Below the pieces are notes generated by a model. It was not told where the DNA came from. It did not search any database and saw only the letters and a program-made list of their open reading frames with translations. Of a stretch of 10,103 nt of DNA, positions 1 through 7,393 are shown one piece after another. Made by a program: the position numbers and the translations under genes. Position 1 is the stretch's first letter. Every line of letters starts with the position of its first letter. The stretch is from JBDTMC01 sp039934475. Its GTDB lineage: Bacteria; Acidobacteriota; Terriglobia; Bryobacterales; Bryobacteraceae. The stretch is taken from assembly GCA_039934475.1 (NCBI GenBank), contig JBDTMC010000287.1:1-10103 (forward strand), given 5' to 3'.

Positions 1-2
1 GC

Positions 3-338
3 GGTGGGGTGACGAGCGGATTGATTGGGTTGGGGGAACGGGTTACGTGGCGGGCTAAACATTTTGGCTTGTGGCAGACGTTGACGAGCGAGATTACGGC
101 CTGGGAGCGGCCTACATTCTTTCGGGACGTGATGATCGAAGGCGCGTTCCGGTGGATGACTCACGATCATTTCTTCAAGAGCCTTACACCTGAAGTCACG
201 GAGATGAAGGACGTGTTTTGTTTTGCGGCACCGTTGGGATGGGTGGGGCTGGTGGCGGAGGGGCTGGTTCTGCGGCGGTATATGCGGGCGCTGCTGCGGG
301 AGAGGAATGCCGTGCTGAAGGAGTTTGGTGAGTCATGA
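3..338 (+). CDS. SRPBCC-fold (START/cyclase-like) protein, 5'-truncated by window edge
   Basis: This is the C-terminal part of a probable SRPBCC-superfamily protein, a helix-grip fold that binds hydrophobic ligands. The ligand cannot be read from sequence. The visible text follows the pattern of the small 'ligand-binding SRPBCC' proteins: GLIGLGERVTW, then a strand with W-x-TLTSEI, then WERPTFFRDVMIEGAF, WMTHDHFF, and a final amphipathic helix rich in Arg and Leu. The frame stays open to the left edge, and the GTG at 9 encodes the Val of an internal family motif rather than a start. I therefore treat the gene as beginning outside the window; full-length relatives have about 150 residues and 110 or so are visible. 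The stop overlaps the next start as ATGA (335-338), so it is probably co-translated with the epimerase. SRPBCC and TIGR01777 epimerase domains are also found adjacent or fused in other bacteria, which supports the call. Confidence 0.75.
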   Translation, partial: GGVTSGLIGLGERVTWRAKHFGLWQTLTSEITAWERPTFFRDVMIEGAFRWMTHDHFFKSLTPEVTEMKDVFCFAAPLGWVGLVAEGLVLRRYMRALLRERNAVLKEFGES

Positions 339-1486
339 GAATCGTTATTCCTGGGGGGAGTGGACAGGTGGGTTCGCTTCTGGCGCGGCACTTTCATGCA
401 CGTGGGGACTCGGTGACGGTGCTGAGCCGCGAGCCGCGGGGGGCTCCGTGGCGCGTGGCGGGGTGGAATTCGCTTCCTGATGAACTGGAGGGGAGCGACG
501 TTTGCATCAATCTTGCGGGGCGTAGCGTGAATTGCCGGTATAACGGGGCGAACCGGCGCGACATTATCGAATCGCGCATCGGGAGCACGCTGCTCCTGAA
601 CAAGGTCATTCGATCGCTGGACCGGCCTCCTCGACTGTGGGTGAACGCGAGTACGGCCACGATCTACCGTCATGCCCTGGACCGGGCCATGGATGAGAGC
701 ACCGGGGAACTGGGCGGGCATGAAGTGGGAGTGCCCGAAACGTGGAACTTCTCGATTGGCGTCGCGAAGCGTTGGGAAGAGGCGTTCTTTTCGACCGCTA
801 CGGCGCGGACGCGGAAGATTGCGATTCGCAGCGCTGTGACGTTCAGCGCGGATCGCGGCGGCGTGTTCGATGTTCTCTCAGGGCTTGTGCGGCGAGGCCT
901 GGGTGGCACACAGGGTGCCGGGACGCAGTTTGTCTCGTGGATTCATGAGGCCGATTTTGTTCGGGCTATGGACTTACTGATTGCGCGCGAGGACTTGGCG
1001 GGGGTGGTTAATGTCGCGTCGCCGAATCCCTTGCCGAATCGCGACTTCATGCGGGCGCTGCGGGACGCGTGGGGCGTAAGGCTCGGTTTGCCGGTTCCGG
1101 AATGGCTGCTGGAGATTGGCGCCGTTTTCCTGCGAACGGAGACGGAGCTGGTTCTGAAGAGCCGCCGAGTGGTACCGGGCCGGCTGCTGGACGCGGGATT
1201 TCAGTTTCAGTTTCCGGAGTGGCCAGGGGCGGCTCGGGATCTGGTGTCAACCTTCGTCGCGAAGGGTCAGAACCGGGTCGACGCGGGCGGCGCGGCTGGC
1301 GGGGAGGAATCCGGCGATCAAACCGATGAGCATCATTGCGACACAGGCGGCGGTGAGGGCGACGGGGTCGAGCGGAGACACCTCAAAGAGCAGGCTCTTC
1401 ATTACCCGGGTAAGGGCGACGGCTCCGAGAAGACCGAACGCCAGACCGATGGCGACGAGGCTAAGCGCGTTGCGCAGAACCTGTGA
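335..1486 (+). CDS. TIGR01777-family NAD(P)-dependent epimerase/oxidoreductase with a 79-residue antisense-derived C-terminal tail
   Basis: This is an extended short-chain dehydrogenase of the YfcH/TIGR01777 type; the substrate of the family is unsettled. The N-terminus has a Rossmann fingerprint GGSGQVG (residues 7-13), then INLAG (58-62), the NASTATIY strand (105-111), AKRWEE (144-149), and SWIHEAD (201-207). A DUF1731-like C-terminal region covers about residues 254-301 (PEWLLEIGAVFL, then RRVVPGRLLDAGFQFQFPEW). Start: ATG 335, with AAGGAG at 318-323, coupled to the SRPBCC gene by ATGA. Family members usually end near residue 300. Here residue 304 (end of RDLV) is followed by Ser305, whose codon is the exact complement of the stop of the convergent permease. 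Residues 305-383 are then antisense to that permease, codon on codon, and have low complexity (Gly, Asp, Glu, Lys rich). The catalytic domain looks intact, so I read the tail as passive readthrough after loss of the native stop. Confidence 0.85.
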   Translation: MRIVIPGGSGQVGSLLARHFHARGDSVTVLSREPRGAPWRVAGWNSLPDELEGSDVCINLAGRSVNCRYNGANRRDIIESRIGSTLLLNKVIRSLDRPPRLWVNASTATIYRHALDRAMDESTGELGGHEVGVPETWNFSIGVAKRWEEAFFSTATARTRKIAIRSAVTFSADRGGVFDVLSGLVRRGLGGTQGAGTQFVSWIHEADFVRAMDLLIAREDLAGVVNVASPNPLPNRDFMRALRDAWGVRLGLPVPEWLLEIGAVFLRTETELVLKSRRVVPGRLLDAGFQFQFPEWPGAARDLVSTFVAKGQNRVDAGGAAGGEESGDQTDEHHCDTGGGEGDGVERRHLKEQALHYPGKGDGSEKTERQTDGDEAKRVAQNL

Positions 1487-3886
1487 GAGCACGTGGTTGG
1501 CGCGGGCACCGAGGGCCATGCGAATGCCGATTTCGCGGCGCTGCTGTGTGACGGCGTGGGATACGACGCCGTAGAGGCCGATGGCGGTGAGTAGGACGGC
1601 GATGGCGGCGAAGACACCGATGAGGCCGGCGGGGCGACTGCTGCCGGAGAGCGTGCGGTCGCGGACCTGCTGCATGGTGGCCACATCTCCGATGGGCAAG
1701 GTGGCGTCGATTTCGCGGATTGCCTGGCGGATGGCAGGCATGGCCGCCGCGGGATTCGATTGCGTACGCACCAAGAGTTTCACTTGAGGAGTGGGGAATT
1801 GGGCGAGGGGCGCGTAGACAACAGGCGGGTCGGGTGAGCCGGGTGAGGAGACTCGCTCACTGCGGATGATGCCGGCGATTTCAACTTCGGGCATCGACGA
1901 TGTCCCTTCGGTGTAACCGGGAACGCTGACGCGAACCGTTCTGCCCACGGGATCCTTGATGTGGGCGACATCCGCCAAACGGGCGGCCAGAGCTTCATTG
2001 ATCACCACTACCGGAGGAGTTCCAGCGACGTCGTTAGTGCTGATGCCGCGGCCGGCGAGCATGGGGACGGCGAGTGCGCGGAAGTAGCCCGGATCGACGC
2101 GCTTGAAGCGGATTCTTACGAGTTTCTCGACGGCGGGGACTTGCAGGGCTTCGCCATTGCCGATCCACTCGAGAGGCAAAACAGTTGCCATGCCAACCTG
2201 GGTGACTCCGGGCACGGCGTGGAGGCGTTCCACGGCGGAACGGTAGAACAACACGGCCTGTTGCGGCGTGCGGTAGGCGCCAAGCGGGAGATCGACGGAC
2301 ATGGTGATGACGTTCTGAGTGCTGATGCCCGTGTCGAGACCCTGGAGTTTGAGGAGGCTGCGCATGAGTAGCAATGCTCCCGCAACTAGGACGAGCGAGA
2401 GCGCTACTTCACCGACTACGATGAGGCGCCGCACGCGGGCGTGCACTCCGGAAGAGCCCCGCGCGGCGTGATTGAGCGACTCGGCGAGACTGCCGAAGGC
2501 GGTCTGCATGGCGGGCAGTGTTCCGGCGAGGAGCGCGACGGCCAGGGCGATGAGACCGGCAAAGGCGAGCACCCGGAGGTCGAGCGAGACGGCGGCAGTG
2601 AAGGGAATGGACTCTGACAGGAGAGGTGTCGCGAGGCGGAGAAGGAGGGCGGCGACAGCGATGCCGGCGATGGCGCCCATGAGGCAAAGGACGAGGCTTT
2701 CCGTGAGCAGTTGCCAGACGAGGCGGCTGCGGCTGGCGCCGAGCGCGGCACGCACGGCCAGTTCCCGGCGGCGAGCGGCGCCTTTGGCGAGGAGGAGGTT
2801 GGCGACGTTGGCACAAGCGATGAGGAGGACGAGGGCAACCGCACCGAAGGCGACGAAGAGGGAGCGTTGAAGGCCGGGGCCGACAAGCAGACGATCGAAG
2901 GGTTCCACGACGATGGAGGCTTGGCGATCCTCAACGGAGGACGCTTCAGTGAGGGCGGCGTGAATGGCCTGCATGCGTTCGCGGGCCTGGGTGAGAGTGG
3001 CGTCAGTGCGCAGACGGGCATAGACGGTGAGCCAGTGAAGCTTGGCGGTCCGCTGTTCCGGCGTGAAGATGAGGGGTTTCCAGAACCTGGTCTCGTCACG
3101 ATCGAAGGCTCCGGGCGCAAGTACGCCGATGACCTGGTGTGGCTGGCCATCAAGGAGAGGGCGGCGCTGCAGGATGTTGGGATCGCCTCCGAAATCGACT
3201 TGCCAGGCGGCGTGACTGAGGACGATGACGGGTGCCGCACCGGGCTGGTCCTCCTCTGACGAGAACGTGCGTCCGAATTGAACTGGCGTTGTGAAGACGC
3301 GGAAGTAATCGGCAGTGACAGCCTTACCGAATAGCCGTGCGGGTTCGCCCTGGCCGGTGAGGGAGGCAGCGATTCCCTGCTCCGCGGAGAGTGCTTCGAA
3401 GACTGTGGCAAGGCGCTTCCATTCGAGAAATTCGGGTGGCTTGGTGGCATTGACGGCGCCGGGCCTGGGAGCTTCCCAGACGCCGACAATGCGCGCCGGG
3501 TCAGCGAACGGAAGAGGCTTGAAGAGAACAGCGTCCATGAGGCTGAACATCCCGACGTTGGCTCCGATGCCGAGAGCCAGGACGCCGATGACGACGGCGG
3601 AGAAACCGGGTGTGCGGCGCATGGACGCGAGACCGTAACGGAGATCGCGGAGAATCGTTTCGATCCACTGAAAGCTACGGCTGTCGCGATGTTCTTCCTT
3701 CAGCGGCTGAATGGCACCAAGACTCAGCCGTGCGGCGCGAAGGGCCGCGTCCGCTGAGAGGCCGCGAGAGATTCCCTCATGCTGGGCCAATTCGAGGTGG
3801 GCGGCGATTTCGTCTTCAAGTTCGGAATCGAGACGCCGTTTGCGGAGCAGTGCTACGAGGCGGCCGACGACGCGGCGTAGCGTCAC
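1247..3886 (-). CDS. ADOP-family orphan permease (ADOP-1), duplicated MacB/FtsX type
   Basis: This is a large inner-membrane permease of the acidobacterial duplicated orphan permease family (TIGR03434). An N-terminal cytoplasmic segment (residues 1-90, RRLDSELEDEIAAHLE) precedes TM1 (about 95-117, ending LGIGANVGMFSL) and a periplasmic MacB_PCD-like domain. An FtsX core follows at about 350-490 (ALVLLIACANVANLLLAKGAARRRELAVR). The second half repeats the plan: VVGEVALSLVLVAG near 520, another periplasmic domain, and a final FtsX core from about 750 ending in the classic RAARVDP motif. The substrate is unknown and no ATPase is encoded nearby. The start is GTG 3886, not the longer open frame back to 4036: it overlaps the padR-1 stop as GTGA, has GGAGG at 3894-3898 with 7-nt spacing, and gives 879 aa, normal for the family. 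The upstream 50 codons lie inside padR-1 and look non-native. The last 240 nt are overlapped by the convergent epimerase tail. Confidence 0.93.
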   Translation of the reverse strand: MTLRRVVGRLVALLRKRRLDSELEDEIAAHLELAQHEGISRGLSADAALRAARLSLGAIQPLKEEHRDSRSFQWIETILRDLRYGLASMRRTPGFSAVVIGVLALGIGANVGMFSLMDAVLFKPLPFADPARIVGVWEAPRPGAVNATKPPEFLEWKRLATVFEALSAEQGIAASLTGQGEPARLFGKAVTADYFRVFTTPVQFGRTFSSEEDQPGAAPVIVLSHAAWQVDFGGDPNILQRRPLLDGQPHQVIGVLAPGAFDRDETRFWKPLIFTPEQRTAKLHWLTVYARLRTDATLTQARERMQAIHAALTEASSVEDRQASIVVEPFDRLLVGPGLQRSLFVAFGAVALVLLIACANVANLLLAKGAARRRELAVRAALGASRSRLVWQLLTESLVLCLMGAIAGIAVAALLLRLATPLLSESIPFTAAVSLDLRVLAFAGLIALAVALLAGTLPAMQTAFGSLAESLNHAARGSSGVHARVRRLIVVGEVALSLVLVAGALLLMRSLLKLQGLDTGISTQNVITMSVDLPLGAYRTPQQAVLFYRSAVERLHAVPGVTQVGMATVLPLEWIGNGEALQVPAVEKLVRIRFKRVDPGYFRALAVPMLAGRGISTNDVAGTPPVVVINEALAARLADVAHIKDPVGRTVRVSVPGYTEGTSSMPEVEIAGIIRSERVSSPGSPDPPVVYAPLAQFPTPQVKLLVRTQSNPAAAMPAIRQAIREIDATLPIGDVATMQQVRDRTLSGSSRPAGLIGVFAAIAVLLTAIGLYGVVSHAVTQQRREIGIRMALGARANHVLSQVLRNALSLVAIGLAFGLLGAVALTRVMKSLLFEVSPLDPVALTAACVAMMLIGLIAGFLPASRAARVDPVLTLRDEG

Positions 3887-4221
3887 GACTTCGCCTCCAG
3901 GAAGCGGGCGACGAGAGCAGTGGCCTTCTCCCACTTCGCGACTTCGACACGGAGTTGTTTCCGTCCAGCGGCGGTGAGTGAGTAGAACTTGACCTTGCGA
4001 TTGGTTTCCGAGATGCCCCAATCGTCGCGAATCCAACCTTCCTGCTGAAGGCGAATGAGGGCGGGATAGACTGAGCCCTGGCTTAACTGCATGTCATCGC
4101 CACAGACCTGTTCGATGCGGCGGGAGATGGCGTAGCCGTGGAGGGTTCCCATGGTGTCAAGTGATTTCAACACGAGGAGATCGAGGGTTCCGTAGGGGAC
4201 TTCCGTTTGTTGTTTCGACAT
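3883..4221 (-). CDS. PadR-family transcriptional regulator (padR-1), acidobacterial ADOP-linked type
   Basis: A 112-aa winged-helix repressor of the PadR family (TIGR03433-like). Visible signature parts are YGTLDLLVLKSL (residues 10-21), LHGYAISRRIEQV (28-39), the recognition-helix region LSQGSVYPALIRLQQEGWI (46-64), the wing with R75-KVKFYSLTAAGRKQL, and a short C-terminal dimerisation helix. The start is the ATG at 4221; the frame is open back to 4269, but a TTG start there would fall on the predicted -35 box, and the extra 16 residues have no family match. The stop TGA overlaps the GTG of ADOP-1, so regulator and permease are translationally coupled. A good promoter candidate and inverted-repeat elements lie immediately upstream, consistent with autoregulation, as is usual for PadR proteins. 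The inducing ligand or stress is not deducible. Confidence 0.93.
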   Translation of the reverse strand: MSKQQTEVPYGTLDLLVLKSLDTMGTLHGYAISRRIEQVCGDDMQLSQGSVYPALIRLQQEGWIRDDWGISETNRKVKFYSLTAAGRKQLRVEVAKWEKATALVARFLEAKS

Positions 4222-4240
4222 GTCGTCTTTCGACAGCTTA

Positions 4241-4269
4241 ATGATGGGACAGTTGGGAACGTGTGTCAA
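4241..4269 (-). promoter_or_regulatory. Candidate sigma-70 promoter of padR-1/ADOP-1
   Basis: Reading the - strand, a perfect TTGACA (complement of 4264-4269) is followed after exactly 17 nt by CATCAT (complement of 4241-4246, 4 of 6 to TATAAT). The predicted start of transcription is near 4234, giving a leader of about 14 nt to the ATG at 4221, with only a weak AAAGA-type ribosome site. The spacer holds an imperfect dyad, ACAGTT-GGG-AAC(G)TGT (4249-4264), where a repressor could sit between the two boxes. Confidence 0.55.
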
Positions 4270-4277
4270 GCGGCGCC

Positions 4278-4299
4278 TTCCAATATGCCTTTACTGGAA
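4278..4299. repeat. Short inverted repeat TTCCA-N12-TGGAA upstream of the padR-1 promoter
   Basis: Five-base perfect arms TTCCA (4278-4282) and TGGAA (4295-4299) are separated by 12 nt, and the outer bases 4276/4301 also pair. The repeat lies 8 bp upstream of the predicted -35 box in the 121-bp gap between ADOP-2 and padR-1. It could be part of a PadR operator, but arms this short also occur by chance. No U-tract follows on either strand, so I do not call it a terminator. I see nothing else in this gap besides the promoter. Confidence 0.25.
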
Positions 4300-4342
4300 A
4301 GACAGACAGGCGTGACTGTTCCTTCGAAATTGAGGGAGAAGT

Positions 4343-6991
4343 CTATTCGGAGCGGAGTGCGGTCATAGGATCGACGCGCAGCGTCCGGCGAGCAGGTATG
4401 TAGCAGGCGAGCATGGCCACCAAGGCGAGCACTCCTGTTACGGCCGCGAACGTGAGTGGATCCGAGGAACTCACTGAATAGAGTAAATTGGACATCAATC
4501 GCGTGAGTGCAAATGAAGCCACTGCACCCGTGATGACGCCGGCGCCGACGATTCTTGCCGCCTGGCCGAGCATGATTCGCAACACATCGCCGGGTGCTGC
4601 TCCGAGGGCCATGCGAACTGCGATTTCGTGAGAGCGCTGGGCGACGGAGTACGAAATCACGCCGTAGATTCCGATTGCCGATAACACGAGGGCGAGCGTG
4701 CTAAAGGCTCCCAGAATGATGAAAGTCACGCGGCGGGTGGAGACGGAGAAGCGGACAAGCTGCTCCATGGTCGCGATCCCAAAGATAGGCTGGTCTTTAT
4801 CGATCGAAGCGATGACGCTGCGAATCGCCGAGGTCATTGCAGGGGCATCAGTAGCGGACTTGACGATGAGCGTCATGGAGTCAGACACGACTTGACGGAA
4901 AGGCAGGTAGACTTCGAGACGCGAGGGATTGGCAAGACCGTACAGCTTGGTGTCGCCGACAACGCCGACGATGGTGATCCATGGGGGCGCCTGGTCGGCC
5001 GAGGGATGGGAGAAGACGAAGCGTTTGCCGATGGGGTCGGCGCGGCCAAAGAACTGTTGGGCGAGGCGTTCGTTAATTATGGCGACACGCGGGGAATCCT
5101 CAGTGTCCATAACTGTAACTTCGCGACCCCGCAGGAGACGAACGCCGAGAGCCGTAACGTAGTCTGGGGTGACGATGTGAACGTCAGGATGAGGGTAGTT
5201 ACCAGGCTTGGGCGGCGTCATGCCTTCGATAGTAATGTCTGTGCGCGAATGGTCTCCCGTGAGAGGCACACCGGTTCCCAACGCGGCGGCCTGGACGCCC
5301 GGCAACGCGCGTACACCTGCCAGGACGCGGTCCCAAAAGTTCAGGATCGCGGGATTCTTCCGGTACTGGGCGGTGCGCAAACTCATTTGCATGGTGAGGA
5401 CTCGTTCGGTGCGAACACCGGCGTCCACCGAGAGAAGGCGAGAGAGGCTCTTCATGAGGAGGCCTGCCCCGACCAGTAGAATCAGCGCGAGCGAGATTTC
5501 CGCGACTACGAGAATGCTGCGCCAACGGCTGGCGGCGGCACCGGAGGTTGTGCCACGGCCGCCTTCCTTGAGTTCCGATTGCACATCGGCCTTGGTGGAG
5601 TGAAGAGCGGGACCGAGTCCGAAGGCAAAGGCGGCGGCGGTGGCGATGCCGGCGGTGAAGAGAAGCACGGTGGGGTTTAAGTCGATGTTGGCGCCGGCGA
5701 GCAGTCCTTCCGGAATGAAACCCGCGGCCGCGCGAATCGCCACGACGGCGAGGGCCAAACCGGCGAAGCCGCCGAGGAACGTAAGGACGAAACTCTCAGC
5801 GAGCAGATGGGCGACGATGCGGCCACGGGTGGCGCCGACGGCGATTCTTAGTGACATCTCCCGCGTGCGTGCGATGCCGCGCATGAGAAACAACGAGGCA
5901 ACGTTGGCGCAGGCGATGAGAAGAACAAACGTCACGGCCGCGAATAGCACCATTACCGCGGGGCGGATCTCACTGACGAAGACATCGCGAATGGGCCGAA
6001 GAGTTACTCCGAATTGATCGTTGGTACCGGGGTAAGCCTGCGCCAGACGTGCGGCGATGCCTTCCAATTCCGTCTGGGCCTGGCGAAGGCCGACGCCTGA
6101 AGCTAACCGTGCGATGACGGCTGAGTCGCCACGCTCACCGCGCTCGCGGTATGACGTATTGCCGTTCATCCAGACACCGACTGGCTCTACCACGTCGACA
6201 GTTTCCAACCAGCGAAACTGCGGCGGCAGTACGCCGATGATGACGAAACTGCGGCCATCGAGAGCGATGGTCTGGCCGATGGCTTTGCGGTCAGCGCCGA
6301 AATGCGTTTGCCAGAGCGTATGGCTGAGCATCACGACGGGAGCCGCGCCGGCCTTCTCTTCTGACGGATCGAAGTCGCGCCCGAGCAGGGGATGGATTCC
6401 CAAGAGGGAGAGGAAGTTTGGCGAGACGGCGATTCCGGTGATGTTTTCCGGGCGTTCGATTCCGGAGAGGTTGAACGCGACGCTGTTGATGACAGCCATG
6501 TTTGAAAACGCACGGGTCTGCGCCCGCCAGTCCAAGTAATTGGGATACGACGGGCTGACTACGCCAACCATGGGTGTGGTCTCGTGCAGCACGATCAGAG
6601 ACGCCGGGTCATGGTAGGGTAGCGGGCGCAGCAGGACGCCATAGAGGAGGGAGAATATGGCGGTGTTGGCGCCGATGCCAAGAGCCAGGGTAACCGTCGC
6701 CACGATGGTGAACCCGGGAGATTTGCGGAGCACGCGGAGGGCGTAACGAAGGTCGCGGGCGAGAGTGTCGAGTAACTGGACTCCGCGGGCGTCGCGGCAT
6801 TCTTCCTTGATTTGATCGAGGCCTCCGAACTCGAGGCGGACTCGACGGTGCGCTTCGGCCGGGTTAAGGCCCGCGCTCAAGTATTTTTCAAGCTGTTGTT
6901 GGCGATGGAAGCGAAGCTCGTCTTCCAATTCCACTTCGATTCCCGGGCGGCGGAACAGTGTACGAATGCGAAAGAGAAGGTCGTGGAGCAT
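4343..6991 (-). CDS. ADOP-family orphan permease (ADOP-2), duplicated MacB/FtsX type
   Basis: An 882-aa paralogue of ADOP-1. The N-terminal cytoplasmic region (residues 1-92) carries VELEDELRFHRQ and the EFGGLDQIKEECRD motif typical of ADOP proteins. TM1 is at about 94-118 (LALGIGANTAIFSLLYGVLLRPLP), followed by a MacB_PCD-like periplasmic domain and an FtsX core at about 345-475 (VTFVLLIACANVASLFL, then RTREMSLRIAVGATRGRI). The duplicated half begins near residue 485 (RSILVVAEISLALILLVGAGLLM) and closes with a second FtsX core from about 755 (LSAIGIYGVISYSVAQR-HEIAVRMALGA) and RRTLRVDPMTALR. Start: ATG 6991, 6 nt after the padR-2 TAA. The bases before it (TTCCCC) contain no Shine-Dalgarno, so its translation probably depends on ribosomes finishing padR-2. 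Substrate and partner ATPase are unknown. Confidence 0.93.
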   Translation of the reverse strand: MLHDLLFRIRTLFRRPGIEVELEDELRFHRQQQLEKYLSAGLNPAEAHRRVRLEFGGLDQIKEECRDARGVQLLDTLARDLRYALRVLRKSPGFTIVATVTLALGIGANTAIFSLLYGVLLRPLPYHDPASLIVLHETTPMVGVVSPSYPNYLDWRAQTRAFSNMAVINSVAFNLSGIERPENITGIAVSPNFLSLLGIHPLLGRDFDPSEEKAGAAPVVMLSHTLWQTHFGADRKAIGQTIALDGRSFVIIGVLPPQFRWLETVDVVEPVGVWMNGNTSYRERGERGDSAVIARLASGVGLRQAQTELEGIAARLAQAYPGTNDQFGVTLRPIRDVFVSEIRPAVMVLFAAVTFVLLIACANVASLFLMRGIARTREMSLRIAVGATRGRIVAHLLAESFVLTFLGGFAGLALAVVAIRAAAGFIPEGLLAGANIDLNPTVLLFTAGIATAAAFAFGLGPALHSTKADVQSELKEGGRGTTSGAAASRWRSILVVAEISLALILLVGAGLLMKSLSRLLSVDAGVRTERVLTMQMSLRTAQYRKNPAILNFWDRVLAGVRALPGVQAAALGTGVPLTGDHSRTDITIEGMTPPKPGNYPHPDVHIVTPDYVTALGVRLLRGREVTVMDTEDSPRVAIINERLAQQFFGRADPIGKRFVFSHPSADQAPPWITIVGVVGDTKLYGLANPSRLEVYLPFRQVVSDSMTLIVKSATDAPAMTSAIRSVIASIDKDQPIFGIATMEQLVRFSVSTRRVTFIILGAFSTLALVLSAIGIYGVISYSVAQRSHEIAVRMALGAAPGDVLRIMLGQAARIVGAGVITGAVASFALTRLMSNLLYSVSSSDPLTFAAVTGVLALVAMLACYIPARRTLRVDPMTALRSE

Positions 6992-6997
6992 GGGGAA

Positions 6998-7333
6998 TTA
7001 CAAAGACGTGCCGAGAACGAGGGCGACGGCAGCGGTCATCTTTTTCCAGGTGTCGGTTTCGAGTTCGAGTTGGCGCCTTCCGGCTTTTGTGAGTTCGTAG
7101 TAGCGGGCGCGGCGGTTGTTCTCAGAAGTGCCCCAGTGGGCTTTGATCCAGCCGCGCCGTTCGAGGCGGTGAAGGGCGGGATAGAGTGAGCCTTGCTGAA
7201 TGCAGAGGACGTCGCTGGAGACTTGCTGCACGCGTTCGGAGATGCCCCAACCATGCTGAGGTTCGAGGGCGAGGGTGCGGAGGATAAGTAGATCGAGAGT
7301 ACCTTGGGGCAGATCGATGCGTTGTTCCGGCAT
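6998..7333 (-). CDS. PadR-family transcriptional regulator (padR-2), acidobacterial ADOP-linked type
   Basis: A 111-aa PadR-like winged-helix regulator with LPQGTLDLLILRTL (residues 8-21), QHGWGISERVQQVS (26-39), CIQQGSLYPALHRLERRGWI (44-63) and the wing ENNRRARYYELTKAGRRQL (71-89). It is closely similar in plan to padR-1 and padR-3. I chose ATG 7333: it gives the family N-terminus and is preceded by AAGAGG/AGGAG (7336-7343), although the spacing is short (2 to 4 nt). The frame is open back to 7387, but those 18 codons run through a 40-bp palindrome and a promoter candidate. ADOP-2 follows after 6 nt. The large dyad immediately upstream is the likely autoregulatory operator. Confidence 0.93.
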   Translation of the reverse strand: MPEQRIDLPQGTLDLLILRTLALEPQHGWGISERVQQVSSDVLCIQQGSLYPALHRLERRGWIKAHWGTSENNRRARYYELTKAGRRQLELETDTWKKMTAAVALVLGTSL

Positions 7334-7344
7334 GACTCCTCTTT

Positions 7345-7384
7345 CGCTTCTACAAGAGAGTATGGCCGATCTCCTGTAGAAGCG
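7345..7384. promoter_or_regulatory. 40-bp inverted repeat, likely PadR operator of padR-2/ADOP-2
   Basis: The arms are 15 bp: 7345-7359 and the complement of 7370-7384, matching at 14 of 15 positions, with a perfect 9-bp outer block CGCTTCTAC/GTAGAAGCG and a 10-nt centre (7360-7369). It fills most of the 60-bp gap between the DUF4824-like gene and padR-2 and overlaps the promoter candidate listed separately. PadR dimers bind such dyads over their own promoters. An RNA hairpin role cannot be excluded, but no U-tract follows on the - strand, so a terminator is unlikely. Confidence 0.65.
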
Positions 7385-7387
7385 CAA
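7359..7387 (-). promoter_or_regulatory. Candidate promoter of padR-2 inside the 40-bp dyad
   Basis: On the - strand, TTGCGC (complement of 7382-7387) is separated by 17 nt from CATACT (complement of 7359-7364), 3 of 6 and 4 of 6 matches to the sigma-70 boxes. Transcription would begin near 7352, within the dyad, with a leader of roughly 20 nt carrying the AAGAGG ribosome site. The boxes are weak individually; the support is their spacing and their placement within the dyad. Confidence 0.4.
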
Positions 7388-7393
7388 GGGGAC

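Noticed and set aside
167..721. 184-codon - strand open frame opposite the SRPBCC and epimerase genes
   Set aside because: Arg/Pro/Ser-rich shadow of two recognisable + strand genes.
1961..3259. Long + strand open frames (1961-2371 and 2711-3259) opposite ADOP-1
   Set aside because: Both are in the codon-aligned antisense phase, where GC-rich genes rarely show stops. The translations are low-complexity, Asp/Glu/Gly rich, without family likeness.
2416..3489. 357-codon open frame on the - strand, Ser/Pro rich
   Set aside because: It is a shifted frame of ADOP-1, with composition typical of out-of-frame GC-rich coding sequence and no recognisable domain.
3887..4036. 50-codon N-terminal extension of ADOP-1 in the open frame
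   Set aside because: It lies inside padR-1, is Arg/Gly rich without family likeness, and a GTG at 3886 with GGAGG at 7 nt and a GTGA overlap is far better supported.
4222..4269. 16-codon N-terminal extension of padR-1
   Set aside because: It would begin at a TTG within the predicted -35 box; the PadR fold begins after the ATG at 4221.
4892..5479. 195-codon + strand open frame opposite ADOP-2
   Set aside because: Same codon-aligned antisense effect; no domain, ribosome site or conservation signal visible.
7345..7384. The large dyad as an intrinsic terminator for the DUF4824-like gene
   Set aside because: The stem is long enough, but what follows on the - strand is GAAAGAGGAG rather than a U-tract, and the dyad coincides with a promoter candidate.
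7334..7387. 18-codon N-terminal extension of padR-2
   Set aside because: It would translate through the promoter and dyad; the ATG at 7333 gives the family N-terminus.
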